Below, piece after piece: positions 26,020-35,749 of a stretch of DNA of 64,000 nucleotides. The translations under genes were made by a program, and so were the position numbers. Source of the DNA: Lysinibacillus boronitolerans JCM 21713 = 10a = NBRC 103108 (GTDB lineage: Bacteria; Bacillota; Bacilli; Bacillales_A; Planococcaceae); NCBI RefSeq assembly GCF_000772935.1, contig NZ_JPVR01000073.1, positions 101,590-165,589 on the forward strand, read 5' to 3'. The stretch's first letter is position 1. The number at the start of each line of letters is the position of its first letter. The notes under the pieces are model-generated. The model ran no database searches, was not told where the DNA came from, and saw only the letters and a program-made list of their open reading frames with translations.

Positions 26020-27318
26020 TTAAGTAAGTGCCTGTTCCTTCGCAAGCTTTCGTTGTAAGGCAATTTCTTGGCGTTTTTCTTTCGTTACTCGTTGCCAAAT
26101 GACTACTGTAATGAATCCAATAATAGCTAAGCCTAATAAAATACCAAAGAATACTTTATAGCCCGCTGTGCCACCCCAGTAATCTAAACAAGCACCTGCA
26201 ATAATCGGCATAAAGATTTCACCACTATAACCAATTATCATCAGTGGCATGGACACCGTTCCTGTTGATTCTACTGGATAATCGCCTTCTACTAGGATTG
26301 CAAAATGCATAGCTTGCAAAGCATACATAGATGTATAGATAATCCCAATGAACACTAAAAGCATAAGGATAAAAGAAGCTTTTCCTGGCAATAAAATGAG
26401 CCCTACTAAACCAAATGCTAATAAAATATAGCCAATTAACACCATATTCGACACACCAATGCGGTCGCCTATGATTCCTGCACCAAAACTACCAATTGGA
26501 CGACAATATTGCGAGAAATAGCCCAACGCTGCAGCAATTAACGTAGACGCACCAAATGCCGCTGTAGCATAAGGTGTGATGTAATAATAGCTTATAATCA
26601 TTGCATAAGACGTAAAGATAAGGATCGTTGCTAGCCAGGTAGTTGGCATCTTCAATACTTTCCAAAGTACTGCCCAATCAAACGATTTACTGCTCTCCTT
26701 GTCTCCAGGACTGACAGTTGCTTGGTCTGGATCTTTATACAGCATCATAATCATGAAGCCCAACAAAAGACAAATCACAGAATACACCGTAATAACTGCT
26801 GAGAGAGCCATTTTATCACTCATATGTTTTGCAAAAAAAGCAAAGATCCCTAAAATCACAGCAGATTGAATAATATTGGTTACACCACGTCCGCCTTCAA
26901 AAAATCCAAAAGCTTTTCCTTGTTCATTTTCAGAGCCTAAAGAACGAACCGCTTTTACTAATGCTCCCCAGAACGTCATAATGGACGTGATGCCCCAAGC
27001 AGCATGAATCAGTAGAAGTACTGGATAGGGTGGATACAATAATAATGTAAACCCTAATAATCCTGTGGCTACTAAAGAAATAGTTAATAAATATTTCGTT
27101 TTCCAACGATCTGCACAAAATCCTCCAAAAATATAAGAAATTAAACAACAAACACCATACGCACTACCAAGTGTCCCCATTTGTGTATTGGTTAAATGAA
27201 ACGCATCCAGAAAGACATCATAATAGTAGTTTCTAAAATAAGGCAATGCGTAAATTAATGCACCTGAAACAGCTAAAATAACTAAAGTAGCTGTATTCTT
27301 TTTTAACTTAGCCTCCAT
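26020..27318 (-). CDS. Major facilitator superfamily transporter
   Basis: 432 residues, twelve predicted helices, ATG behind AAGGGG. MFS signs are GTLGSAYGVCCLISYIFGGFCADRWKTKYLL after helix 2, the usual motif A position, and a large central loop around residue 200 (DPDQATVSPGDKESSKSF). The short basic C-tail is cytoplasmic. The fold and the conserved second-helix loop resemble oxalate/formate or glycerol-3-phosphate type antiporters, but the substrate is not readable. It lies 22 bp after the CocE-type hydrolase gene in one operon, so it may import that enzyme's substrate or export its product. Confidence 0.88.
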   Translation of the reverse strand: MEAKLKKNTATLVILAVSGALIYALPYFRNYYYDVFLDAFHLTNTQMGTLGSAYGVCCLISYIFGGFCADRWKTKYLLTISLVATGLLGFTLLLYPPYPVLLLIHAAWGITSIMTFWGALVKAVRSLGSENEQGKAFGFFEGGRGVTNIIQSAVILGIFAFFAKHMSDKMALSAVITVYSVICLLLGFMIMMLYKDPDQATVSPGDKESSKSFDWAVLWKVLKMPTTWLATILIFTSYAMIISYYYITPYATAAFGASTLIAAALGYFSQYCRPIGSFGAGIIGDRIGVSNMVLIGYILLAFGLVGLILLPGKASFILMLLVFIGIIYTSMYALQAMHFAILVEGDYPVESTGTVSMPLMIIGYSGEIFMPIIAGACLDYWGGTAGYKVFFGILLGLAIIGFITVVIWQRVTKEKRQEIALQRKLAKEQALT

Positions 27319-27340
27319 ATGTTTACCCCTTATATGTTAT

Positions 27341-29374
27341 TTACAAGCCGTGACGTTTAATTTTTTGATCCCATTCCTTATAGAAGACCTGTTTATCATT
27401 TTCTTTGATGGCCATTTCGCCAACAATTTGGAAGTTTTCCTGATCGGATGTTTTGGTAACAGTAATATCAGCGTCAATCCACCAGCCTTCACGACCAATT
27501 TTCATCTTTTGATAGATTGTATACTGAGCTGACAGTGGATCAGCATTCGTTAAGGTCAATTCTCGTTTCAAATTATGTTCTACAGTGACATCAATATCAT
27601 CAAAGCGATAAATGCCTTCACCAAATACGCCTCCAACCCCATCTGTAATGCATGTCCATGTATCTGTTAAAATATCATAGGATATAGAACGATCGACTCT
27701 TCCTTCTTGTAGCGTTGTGATTGGCGTTAATGGTGCACTTTCAGCATTCATATTAGGCCCTACTACTTGCTGACCATGGAAGGTTGGCAATGATAAGGTA
27801 GCCGTTTCTAGATTTAATGTCAATGTAGCGTCTTCTGGCATTGGCCAAAACATCGGCCAAAACGTTGTAGCTAAGGATAGACGTAAACGATGCCCTGCTT
27901 TAAATTGATGTCCACAGCAATCTAACTGCACAAAGGCCTTCACTTTTTCACCAGGTGTTAACGGGTCTACACGATCATGCCCATTTAAGTGTGTGAGGTT
28001 CATCACGCCATAGGATACACGTGTGACAGCTCCGTCGGGTGCTACGTCTGATAGCTGTGCAAACAGCATTGCATGTGGTTTGTCACTCATTAATTCCACT
28101 TCAAATTTTGGATAGCCCACAATCTCTAAGGCATTCTCTAGAATATCCGTTTCAAAAACCATTGCCATTCCATCGTCTAATCGTTGGTCTGCTGGACTTT
28201 CCCCTAGTACGCCAGCGCCCATCCATTCACCAGATAAAAGACCATGATTTAAAGGGGTTTTTAGTAGGACTTGCTCTTGTTGCTCGCTACGATTTTCTAT
28301 TAGTTTTCCATGTGTCAATTGATAAACATTTGTTTGTACCGCTTTCGCATCTGGCCATGCTTCTAATCCAACCCAATAGCCTTTGCTTATTGGTTTCTTA
28401 ACGGATGGCTCCATGCTTTCTTCTACCCAAACATTCACCATTGGTCCTTCCATTACATCATTATCTATTCCTTTTAACCAATGATCCCACCATTTCACAG
28501 CTTCTTGTAGAAAGCCCATTGCAGGACCTGGCACTCCATCATGTGGATAAACATGTGCCCATGGGCCAATGATGCCTTTTCTCGGAACAGAAAGCCCTTC
28601 CATTAAACTTAGGACGGTATTCGTATAGGAATCTTCCCAGCCATCCAGCGCAAAAACAGGGATTTCTATGTCCTGATAATTCTCACAAACGGAACCATGT
28701 TTCCAATAATCGTCTCTTGTTTGATGCTCCATCCATTGCGCCATCCACAAAGGCATATTCTCTAATCTTTCCATCCATTTATCACGCCAGCCATCACCAA
28801 CAATATGGGGATCAATCGGACGTAGCTGGTAGGCTAACATAATAGCGCCCCACCAGAAATTATCGTTTAATAAACAACCACCCTTATAGTGAATATCATT
28901 GTTATAACGATCATCTGTAAAGCCTACTGTAATAATCGCTTTTAACGCCTTTGGTCGACGAGCTGCTACTTGAAGAGAATTAAAGCCGCCCCACGATTTC
29001 CCCATCATCCCGATATTACCATCACACCAGCTTTGATTAGCAATCCATTCAATGACTTCAAGGGCATCATCCTGCTCTTGCTTAAGATATTCGTCCTTTA
29101 ATAAACCATCTGACTCCCCTGAACCCCGCATATCCACTCGCACAACAGCATAACCATGTCCCGCAAAATAACCGTGCATAGGCTCATCTCTTGCTCTTGT
29201 CCCATCTGTTTTACGATAAGGAATATACTCTAAAATGGCTGGTACTTTCTCTCCCAATTTCACATTTGGTAGCCAAATACGACTAGAAAGCTTTGTGCCG
29301 TCTGCTAACTCGATCCATGTGTTTTCAATCGTTTCATATGTACACGCAAATTGTGTCACAATTTTTTTACTCAT
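27341..29374 (-). CDS. CocE/NonD-family (S15) serine hydrolase with C-terminal extension
   Basis: 677 residues, ATG after GGGGAGGATTATGCA. An alpha/beta hydrolase of the cocaine-esterase/X-Pro dipeptidyl peptidase group: YIPYRKTDGTRARDE, oxyanion region VRVDMRGSGESDG, nucleophile Ser in GMMGKSWGGFNS, an Asp in ALDGWEDSYTNT and a His in GPWAHVYPHD. A jelly-roll domain follows from about 340 (FEVELMSDKPHAML, GHRLRLSLATTFWP). Residues about 555-677 add a domain not found in CocE, with ITDGVGGVFGEGIYRFDDIDVTVEH. No signal peptide, so cytoplasmic. The ester or amide substrate is unknown; a TetR gene is divergent. Confidence 0.88.
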   Translation of the reverse strand: MSKKIVTQFACTYETIENTWIELADGTKLSSRIWLPNVKLGEKVPAILEYIPYRKTDGTRARDEPMHGYFAGHGYAVVRVDMRGSGESDGLLKDEYLKQEQDDALEVIEWIANQSWCDGNIGMMGKSWGGFNSLQVAARRPKALKAIITVGFTDDRYNNDIHYKGGCLLNDNFWWGAIMLAYQLRPIDPHIVGDGWRDKWMERLENMPLWMAQWMEHQTRDDYWKHGSVCENYQDIEIPVFALDGWEDSYTNTVLSLMEGLSVPRKGIIGPWAHVYPHDGVPGPAMGFLQEAVKWWDHWLKGIDNDVMEGPMVNVWVEESMEPSVKKPISKGYWVGLEAWPDAKAVQTNVYQLTHGKLIENRSEQQEQVLLKTPLNHGLLSGEWMGAGVLGESPADQRLDDGMAMVFETDILENALEIVGYPKFEVELMSDKPHAMLFAQLSDVAPDGAVTRVSYGVMNLTHLNGHDRVDPLTPGEKVKAFVQLDCCGHQFKAGHRLRLSLATTFWPMFWPMPEDATLTLNLETATLSLPTFHGQQVVGPNMNAESAPLTPITTLQEGRVDRSISYDILTDTWTCITDGVGGVFGEGIYRFDDIDVTVEHNLKRELTLTNADPLSAQYTIYQKMKIGREGWWIDADITVTKTSDQENFQIVGEMAIKENDKQVFYKEWDQKIKRHGL

Positions 29375-29449
29375 TGCATAATCCTCCCCTTTTGTCTAAG
29401 TGCAAGACTCCCTGTTATAGCACCCTCTTCGTCTAATTATTCAGAATCT

Positions 29450-29489
29450 TGATTATTTAGTAATCATGATTATAAAATAATTGTGATTA
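29450..29489. promoter_or_regulatory. Candidate TetR operator cluster
   Basis: TGATTA occurs at 29450, 29467 and 29484, exactly 17 bp apart. Inverse TAATCA at 29461 makes a perfect 12-bp palindrome TAATCATGATTA (29461-29472) and a TGATTA-N5-TAATCA inverted repeat. This lies 76 bp above the hydrolase start and 178 bp above the TetR gene. Two ATGCTATAAT boxes (29539, 29572) lie between it and the TetR gene and could supply -10 elements. Confidence 0.5.
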
Positions 29490-29667
29490 GTATATCACCT
29501 GAAATTCTAATGCACAACTCTGAAAATGATAAAAGCTAATGCTATAATGAAAGAAGATAATTAAAATTGTTATGCTATAATAAGTTTAAACTAGTTATAA
29601 ATAGGTAAATATATACATTTAATTAATGATTTTACATTACTTATTTGTTCGTTAGGGGGATATTACT

Positions 29668-30351
29668 TTGAAGAAAAAGGAAATACAAAGGAGTCGTATG
29701 TGGAAATATTTTGTAGACGCTACTGCGGAAATCATCGAAGAAGAAGGGCTGGAACATGTCACGATCCGAAAGGTTGCTGATAAAGCCGGTTACAACAGTG
29801 CTACTATCTACAATTATTTTTCAGAAATATCGCATCTTCTATTTTTTGCATCCATGAGATGTATGCAAGACTATACCAACGAAGTTGCTCGCTACATAGA
29901 AAGAGGCAAAGACCCTATTGAGAAATACTTATTGGCTTGGGAATGCTTTTGCCAATATTCCTTCAAACAACCTCAGATTTTTCACGCCGTCTTTATTATG
30001 GATTTAGGGGAAACACCAGAGGCACTATTGGAAAATTATTATAATTTTTACCCGAATGATTTAATCAATATCCCTGAGGATTTAAAAACCATTTTATTTC
30101 AACACAGTCTAACAAAACGAGGGCGTTCTATGTTAGAGATCGCTTTAAAAGAAGGCTACTTAACTGAAGGTAATGTAGATGCCATCAATGAAATTACACT
30201 TTTAATTTGGCAAGGTATGTTTACAAACCTATTGAATAATCGTAAAAGTTATGATGCTGAACAAGCAACGGCAATCGCTATGAAATATATTACAGAGATT
30301 GTTCGTAATGCCAATCTTTTTGATGAGCAAAATAAAAACAAACAACAATAA
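29668..30351 (+). CDS. TetR-family transcriptional regulator
   Basis: 227 residues, TTG start eight bases after AGGGGG. The N-terminal DNA-binding domain is clear: ATAEIIEEEGLEHVTIRKVADKAGYNSATIYNYFSEISHLL, residues about 15-56, with the HTH and the Y-x-Y-F signature. The rest is a helical ligand-binding domain (FCQYSFKQPQIFHAVFIMDLGE). It is divergent from the CocE hydrolase-MFS operon and probably represses it; the effector would be a substrate of that pair. Ends before a bidirectional terminator. Confidence 0.9.
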   Translation: MKKKEIQRSRMWKYFVDATAEIIEEEGLEHVTIRKVADKAGYNSATIYNYFSEISHLLFFASMRCMQDYTNEVARYIERGKDPIEKYLLAWECFCQYSFKQPQIFHAVFIMDLGETPEALLENYYNFYPNDLINIPEDLKTILFQHSLTKRGRSMLEIALKEGYLTEGNVDAINEITLLIWQGMFTNLLNNRKSYDAEQATAIAMKYITEIVRNANLFDEQNKNKQQ

Positions 30352-30395
30352 TTATGCAAGTAAATATAACATTGCCACTCTTCAAACGTATGTAA

Positions 30396-30427
30396 GAAAC
30401 CCCTTCTAGCAATGCTAAAAGGGGTTT
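30396..30427. terminator. Bidirectional terminator between TetR gene and dinG
   Basis: Stem GAAACCCCTT/AAGGGGTTTC with an inner TAGC/GCTA pairing, placed between convergent stops. Confidence 0.85.
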
Positions 30428-30430
30428 CTC

Positions 30431-33202
30431 CTATTTTTGCCAATGATTTAGTTCCTTTAACAATTCGGGTAGCTGCAATTTCTTGACATCGATAGGTGGC
30501 AATGCCTTAATAAACTCTTTCCCATATGACTTACTAGTAATGCGTCGGTCTAGGACAATAAAAGCTCCTTTATCCTGTGAAGAACGTATTAATCGACCAA
30601 AGCCCTGCTTAAACCTCATGATCGCTTCTGGTAAGGAAAGCTCAGTAAAGGAATTACGGCCTTGAGTAGCTAGATGCTTTGCCCTCGCCTTAAAAACAGG
30701 TTCTTCTGGTGAAGAAAATGGTAATCGTACGACAATGACAGAGGCCAGTGCATCTCCTGGAACATCTACTCCCTCCCAAAAACTGTTTGTGCCAAATAGA
30801 ACGGCATGACTAAATTTTTGGAATGATTTTAGAATACGCATACGGCTACCGCCTGTAACACCTTGTGCAAATAGCATGTAATCATCTAATAGTTCACTAT
30901 CTTGGATAAGCTCGACTGTTTTTCGTAGCATATCCTGTGCCGTAAAGAGTACAAAGCAACGCCCTTCTGTCATTCGAACAGTCCGCGTAATTGCATGGGC
31001 AACAGCCTCAATGTATTCCTCCTGGCTGACATGCTGAATATCTGGCATATCGGTGACGATAAATGCCTTTGCCCCAGCATAATAGGCTGGCGGAGCTTGG
31101 AGTTTCAAGACTTCTACATTATCAGAGATACCTAACTGGCGTGTAACAAAGCGCTCATTGCCTGGTACCGTTAATGTGCCTGATGTCCAAACAATACTTG
31201 CTTGCTGACGTAATGGTGCTAGTACTTGTTCAATTATTGGCGTTACATTGACAGGCTTCTTAAAGACATGGAGACTGCCAGGGACACTCCGTACATCAAA
31301 TTCTAACCAAACAGAATTGCCGTCCTGTGATGACAGAAAAATATCGTCCCATTCAGCAATTTTTATCTTCACTTCTCGAATCCAATATTGCCATTCAGAT
31401 AATACATATTGATCGTTTTTATCTAGCTGCTCAATCGCATTTTCGAACGAGTGCGTAATGCTAGTAGCAAGATCCAGCCATTGTTGGGTTAGTTTGCTTA
31501 CTTGTGCAAACGATTCTTTCGCAAGTGAAACATCCTCTAAAAACAAGGTGCATTTACTACCTGCTTGTTTCCCTTTCATTTGTTGCTGCAATTTTTGAAT
31601 AGTTCTCTGGATTGTTTCATCAAATGTCCGCTGCAAACGTATAAATTGTGCATCTAGATGCTGTAAATTTTGCATGGCCACTCGCTGTTTTTTCTTCGCT
31701 GCCTGGCAAAACTGTTGAAATAGAGCCGTGTCCTCCATCGTACCAATTTGTCCAAAAATATACTTCCACTGTGTATACGAGAAGACCACTTCATCCTGCT
31801 GCATAGCAGCCTGAATAAATTGATGCGCCTCATCAATAATCCAGCCATCTATTTCAGTAAAGAGTGGTGTTTGACGCACTAAATCACTTAAAACCATGGC
31901 ATGATTCGTTACAATACAGTCAGCAACTACACTGTTCTTTAAAGCTTGCTCATAGAAATCAAAGCCCTTTGAAGGCTTGTCATTCGGTATTTTTCGGATT
32001 TTCTCTAAAAACAGTTGTCCACCACCAGAAACATTGAGCTCGCTCAACACACCTGTCTCTGTTTTGGTCAACCATACAAGTATTTGTAAAATAGTAAATG
32101 TATCATCATAGGATTCATCAGCATGTGCCATACATTGCTCAAAACGTTCGAGATCAATATAATGCTGCATTCCCTTCAACACACACAAATTCACTTTTGT
32201 CCCAAGGATTTTTTCGATCTTTGGTAGTTCTTCCTCTACAAGCTGTTCTTGTAAATAGGAAGTATACGTACTAATGGCTATCTTTTTATTGACAGCACGA
32301 GCAAATAAGATAGCTGGAAGTAAATAGCCAGCCGTTTTACCAATACCTGTAGAAGCTTCAATCACGCACTCCTGTTGTTCATGTAATGCCTGCCAAATCG
32401 TGTCCATCATGTCAAATTGTGCAGGACGTTCCTCAAAATTCGGCAGTGCCTTTGACATTAAAGCTATTTTCTCATCTACGGATTGAGGGTAGGCAATCGT
32501 TTCTGTCACATGCTCATGCTTATTTCGGCCATTACCAATCGCAAAATTACGGTAATAATGCACATTTTCGCGGCCCGTTGTATGCTGGCGCTTAATTTGC
32601 AACGCCTCAAAAAAAAGCTGAGAAATATTTGATTTCAAGCGAAATGAACGCTTATGCATCTGTTCAAGCGTTAGCTGTGGTAAACTTAGTAGCTCCTTCC
32701 AGCAATGCTTGAATAGCTCTGCTGTCGCGCGTGCATCGTCATCCGCTCGATGTGCATTTGCTAGCTCAATATTTAAATCAGCCGCTAAATCGCCTAGCTT
32801 AAAACCAAGGGACATAGGGAATAAAATTTTAGCCAGCTCCACTGTATCCATTTTTTTACCTTGCCACTTTGGAAGTCCAGCACGTTTAAACTCTGCTTGT
32901 AAAAAGGATAAGTCAAAATCTGCATTATGTGCGACAAATACACAGTCAGCAAGTAGCTCATATATGTAATCCGCATGCGCTTCAAATGGGAAGGCATCCT
33001 TTACATCCTCATTCGTTATATGCGTTAAATCTTGAATGAAGGTTGGAATAGCTTTCCCCGGATTAATAAACTTCGTATAGGTACGCTCAATTTCCCAATC
33101 CTTCATAATAACAATGGCAATTTGAATCATCCGGTCCCCATTGGCTGGTGAATGACCAGTTGTCTCCAAATCTACAATTGCATATTTTTGACTTTCCATC
33201 AT
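30431..33202 (-). CDS. dinG: DinG-type ATP-dependent helicase with N-terminal 3'-5' exonuclease
   Basis: 923 residues from the first of two adjacent ATGs; the Bacillus protein is about 930. The exonuclease domain (1-190) shows DLETTG, VAHNADFDLSFL and HRADDDARAT of the DEDDh class. The helicase starts at about 255 with EASTGIGKTAGYLLPA (Walker A), then DEAH at about 460 (WIIDEAHQF), and ends with motifs FGTNSFWEGVDVPG and FKQGFGRLIRS. The four-cysteine iron-sulfur insert of E. coli DinG is not evident, as expected for the Gram-positive exonuclease-fused form. In B. subtilis dinG also follows panD; here an SLH 5'-nucleotidase gene separates them. No LexA box was seen. Confidence 0.94.
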   Translation of the reverse strand: MMESQKYAIVDLETTGHSPANGDRMIQIAIVIMKDWEIERTYTKFINPGKAIPTFIQDLTHITNEDVKDAFPFEAHADYIYELLADCVFVAHNADFDLSFLQAEFKRAGLPKWQGKKMDTVELAKILFPMSLGFKLGDLAADLNIELANAHRADDDARATAELFKHCWKELLSLPQLTLEQMHKRSFRLKSNISQLFFEALQIKRQHTTGRENVHYYRNFAIGNGRNKHEHVTETIAYPQSVDEKIALMSKALPNFEERPAQFDMMDTIWQALHEQQECVIEASTGIGKTAGYLLPAILFARAVNKKIAISTYTSYLQEQLVEEELPKIEKILGTKVNLCVLKGMQHYIDLERFEQCMAHADESYDDTFTILQILVWLTKTETGVLSELNVSGGGQLFLEKIRKIPNDKPSKGFDFYEQALKNSVVADCIVTNHAMVLSDLVRQTPLFTEIDGWIIDEAHQFIQAAMQQDEVVFSYTQWKYIFGQIGTMEDTALFQQFCQAAKKKQRVAMQNLQHLDAQFIRLQRTFDETIQRTIQKLQQQMKGKQAGSKCTLFLEDVSLAKESFAQVSKLTQQWLDLATSITHSFENAIEQLDKNDQYVLSEWQYWIREVKIKIAEWDDIFLSSQDGNSVWLEFDVRSVPGSLHVFKKPVNVTPIIEQVLAPLRQQASIVWTSGTLTVPGNERFVTRQLGISDNVEVLKLQAPPAYYAGAKAFIVTDMPDIQHVSQEEYIEAVAHAITRTVRMTEGRCFVLFTAQDMLRKTVELIQDSELLDDYMLFAQGVTGGSRMRILKSFQKFSHAVLFGTNSFWEGVDVPGDALASVIVVRLPFSSPEEPVFKARAKHLATQGRNSFTELSLPEAIMRFKQGFGRLIRSSQDKGAFIVLDRRITSKSYGKEFIKALPPIDVKKLQLPELLKELNHWQK

Positions 33203-33302
33203 ACATCTCAACTCACAGTTCACATTAGATAAGTTGAATTTTATCATATAATGATCGCCGCGGCATCCTTTCTCCTCCTTTGTTGACTAACCGCATCCAT
33301 AC

Positions 33303-33341
33303 AAAAAAACGCAACCTTAGAGAAATCCCCTAAGGTTGCGT
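33303..33341 (-). terminator. Terminator of the SLH 5'-nucleotidase gene
   Basis: Perfect 12-bp stem ACGCAACCTTAG and complement, 9-nt loop, then seven T on the minus strand. Confidence 0.9.
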
Positions 33342-33382
33342 TGTGGAATCGTTATTAAGCGTTTACTCCAACAATGTTAAGC

Positions 33383-35521
33383 TTATTGTTTTTTGGCAAC
33401 ATCAACAATACGACCCTCTGTTGTTGTTTTCACTTCTTTAAGTGATAGTAATTGCTCTTGAAGGTTTTCCCAATCAGATAAGCCTAAATCTGTAACACGA
33501 CCTTCTTCATATGCTTTAGCAAACATATCGAAGCCGTCTCCACCTTTAGCTGTGAAAGCATTTGTCGCCACTGTATACTTTTTACCATCTTCTAAAGCAA
33601 CATATTTACCAGTCGCTTTATCTAAATATTCGATAGAAACAACACGTGAGCCTACTTCTTTTGAAGAGTCATATTGTAGTTTTGCTCCACCGATGTGTAA
33701 GAAGCCACCGTTTTCTTTTGGCGCATTTTTCAAGGATACTTCAAATGCTGCTTTAAGCTCTGCACCTGTAACATCCATTAATGCTAAAGTGTTACCAAAT
33801 GGTAATACTGTAATCACTTGACCAACAGTAATATTGCCCGCTGGAATTGCAGCACGAATACCACCGCCATTTTGTAATGCCATTACAACTGTTTTATCTG
33901 TATATTTTTGTGCCTTTGCTAGCATACCGTCTGTAATAATATTTCCTAAAGCTGTTTCATTGCTACGAACACTGTTTAGATTGTCTTCAGTTGCACGTGG
34001 ATTCGCTAATTCCTCAGCAATTTTAACACCGATCTCCTTGTTGCTAACTTCATTTACTTTTGCTGTAAATGGCTCAAGGATTTTCACTAACGCTTCATCT
34101 TCTACTACTTTACCAAGATCGATTAATTCTCCTTCATACTTCGTGACAATACCATTGCCATCAAATGTTACATCAAGTGTACCTAAATAATTTACATATT
34201 CATTAGCTTGTACGATTAATGTAGCATCTTTTGCTTCACCAACTGTATTTGTATCCACAACAAATGGTTTTTCTAGTTTTGTATGGTCATGGCCACCAAC
34301 GATGACATCAATCCCTGGTACATTTTTAGCTAATAAAATATCATTATCTACATTTGGATTATCATTATAGCCAATATGTGTTAAAGCGATAATTTTGTTG
34401 ACACCCATTCCTTCAAAGGCTGCCACTGCTTTTTTCGCTTCATCAATATAATTTGTAAATGTTATTTTATCAGGAGAAGCAATATCCATCGTTTCCTCAG
34501 TCGTTAAGCCGAAAATACCTACTTTTTCTCCATCAATTTCTTTCACAATACCAGAATAAATTTTACCATTCTCAGGCTCACTTGAAACTAAATCTGTAAA
34601 TAAGCCTGTGAATTTAGCATCTGCTGAGAAATCAGTATTAGCATCTACAAATGGGAATTTAGCGCCTTTAACAAAATCCGCTAATGCTTGATGGCCTTCT
34701 GGTGATGAACCTAAATCAAATTCATGGTTACCAAATACCATTGCATCAAAGCCAATTTCATTTAATAGTGCTAGGTCTGCTTTACCATGGAACTCGTTGA
34801 AGTATAGTGTACCACTAAATGCGTCCCCAGCATGTAACGTTAAAACATTTTTCTTCGTTTCACGTTGTTCTTTCACTGCTGTCGCTAATTTTGGTAATTT
34901 ATCTGCACGAGCATGTGTATCATTCACATGTAAAATCGATAATGAGAATGCATCTTCTGATTCAGGAGTTTCTGGTTTTTCTGGTGTTTCTGGGTTTGAT
35001 TTTGTTAGAGCTTCTGCAATGAATGTTGCCAGTTGTCCACGTGTAACTTTTTCACTAGCCGCATGATTTTTTGCACTTTCTAGCTCTGGTAATGTTGGAA
35101 TTGATGCTAAGATTTTTGCTAAATCACCATGTGTAATTGTTTGGTTTGGACGGAAAGTATTATCTCCATAGCCTGTAATGACATTTAATCCTACAAGGGC
35201 TGCAATTGAGCCATAATAAGGATTTGATGTACTAATATCCGTAAATTTTGGATCCACTACTTCTTTTGTATCCAATTTTAATGCGCCTGCAATCATTTTT
35301 GCAGCTTGTCCACGTGTGACATTTGAATCTGGTTTGAATGTACCATCTGGGTAACCACTAATAATCCCTGCTGCATAAAGTGTAGCAATGCTTTCAAAAT
35401 CTGCATGACTTTCCTTTACATCCGAAAAAGGACTTGCTGCTGATGCTGGTACTACCGCTACCGCTGTTACAGCTAATGCTGCCGCAGTAACTGTTAAAAA
35501 TTTGTTACGTTTATTTTCCAT
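33383..35521 (-). CDS. S-layer-anchored 5'-nucleotidase / 2',3'-cyclic phosphodiesterase (UshA/YfkN family)
   Basis: 712 residues from the ATG ten bases after GGAGG. Order: Sec signal peptide with cleavage after ASA (about 29), two clear SLH modules (about 31-75 and 92-135) and a partial third (VTRGQLATFIAEAL), a Pro-Thr-Glu linker, a metallophosphatase domain with ILHVNDTHA, GDAFSGT, GNHEFD, THIGYN and GGHDHT, then the 5'-nucleotidase C-terminal domain with LQNGGGIRA, ITVGQVITVLPFGN and NAFTAKGGDGFDMF. SLH modules bind pyruvylated wall polymer, so it works at the cell surface, releasing phosphate and nucleosides. Single gene with its own terminator. Confidence 0.94.
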   Translation of the reverse strand: MENKRNKFLTVTAAALAVTAVAVVPASAASPFSDVKESHADFESIATLYAAGIISGYPDGTFKPDSNVTRGQAAKMIAGALKLDTKEVVDPKFTDISTSNPYYGSIAALVGLNVITGYGDNTFRPNQTITHGDLAKILASIPTLPELESAKNHAASEKVTRGQLATFIAEALTKSNPETPEKPETPESEDAFSLSILHVNDTHARADKLPKLATAVKEQRETKKNVLTLHAGDAFSGTLYFNEFHGKADLALLNEIGFDAMVFGNHEFDLGSSPEGHQALADFVKGAKFPFVDANTDFSADAKFTGLFTDLVSSEPENGKIYSGIVKEIDGEKVGIFGLTTEETMDIASPDKITFTNYIDEAKKAVAAFEGMGVNKIIALTHIGYNDNPNVDNDILLAKNVPGIDVIVGGHDHTKLEKPFVVDTNTVGEAKDATLIVQANEYVNYLGTLDVTFDGNGIVTKYEGELIDLGKVVEDEALVKILEPFTAKVNEVSNKEIGVKIAEELANPRATEDNLNSVRSNETALGNIITDGMLAKAQKYTDKTVVMALQNGGGIRAAIPAGNITVGQVITVLPFGNTLALMDVTGAELKAAFEVSLKNAPKENGGFLHIGGAKLQYDSSKEVGSRVVSIEYLDKATGKYVALEDGKKYTVATNAFTAKGGDGFDMFAKAYEEGRVTDLGLSDWENLQEQLLSLKEVKTTTEGRIVDVAKKQ

Positions 35522-35683
35522 GACAAATGATACCTCCACTAGTAAAATGATGTACTAACAACTAAATTCTACATAAATATGACGCAAAATACTAGAACAT
35601 TTGTAAAATTATAATTTTATAAACTAGTTTAATAGTAATAAAAGCAAATTTTTGCCAGTAACTTTTGGTATAAACGTAATCGC

Positions 35684-35721
35684 AAAAAAGGAGGATTGGC
35701 TATGCTTTGCCATCCTCCTTT
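35684..35721 (-). terminator. Terminator of the panBCD operon
   Basis: Stem AAGGAGGAT(T)GGC against GCCATCCTCCTT with an 8-nt loop and six T on the minus strand, 29 bp after panD. Confidence 0.9.
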
Positions 35722-35749
35722 CTAGTATTAATTTATACTATTGCTGAAT

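Noticed and set aside
33203..33300. LexA box before dinG
   Set aside because: No CGAAC-N4-GTTCG-like site found by eye.
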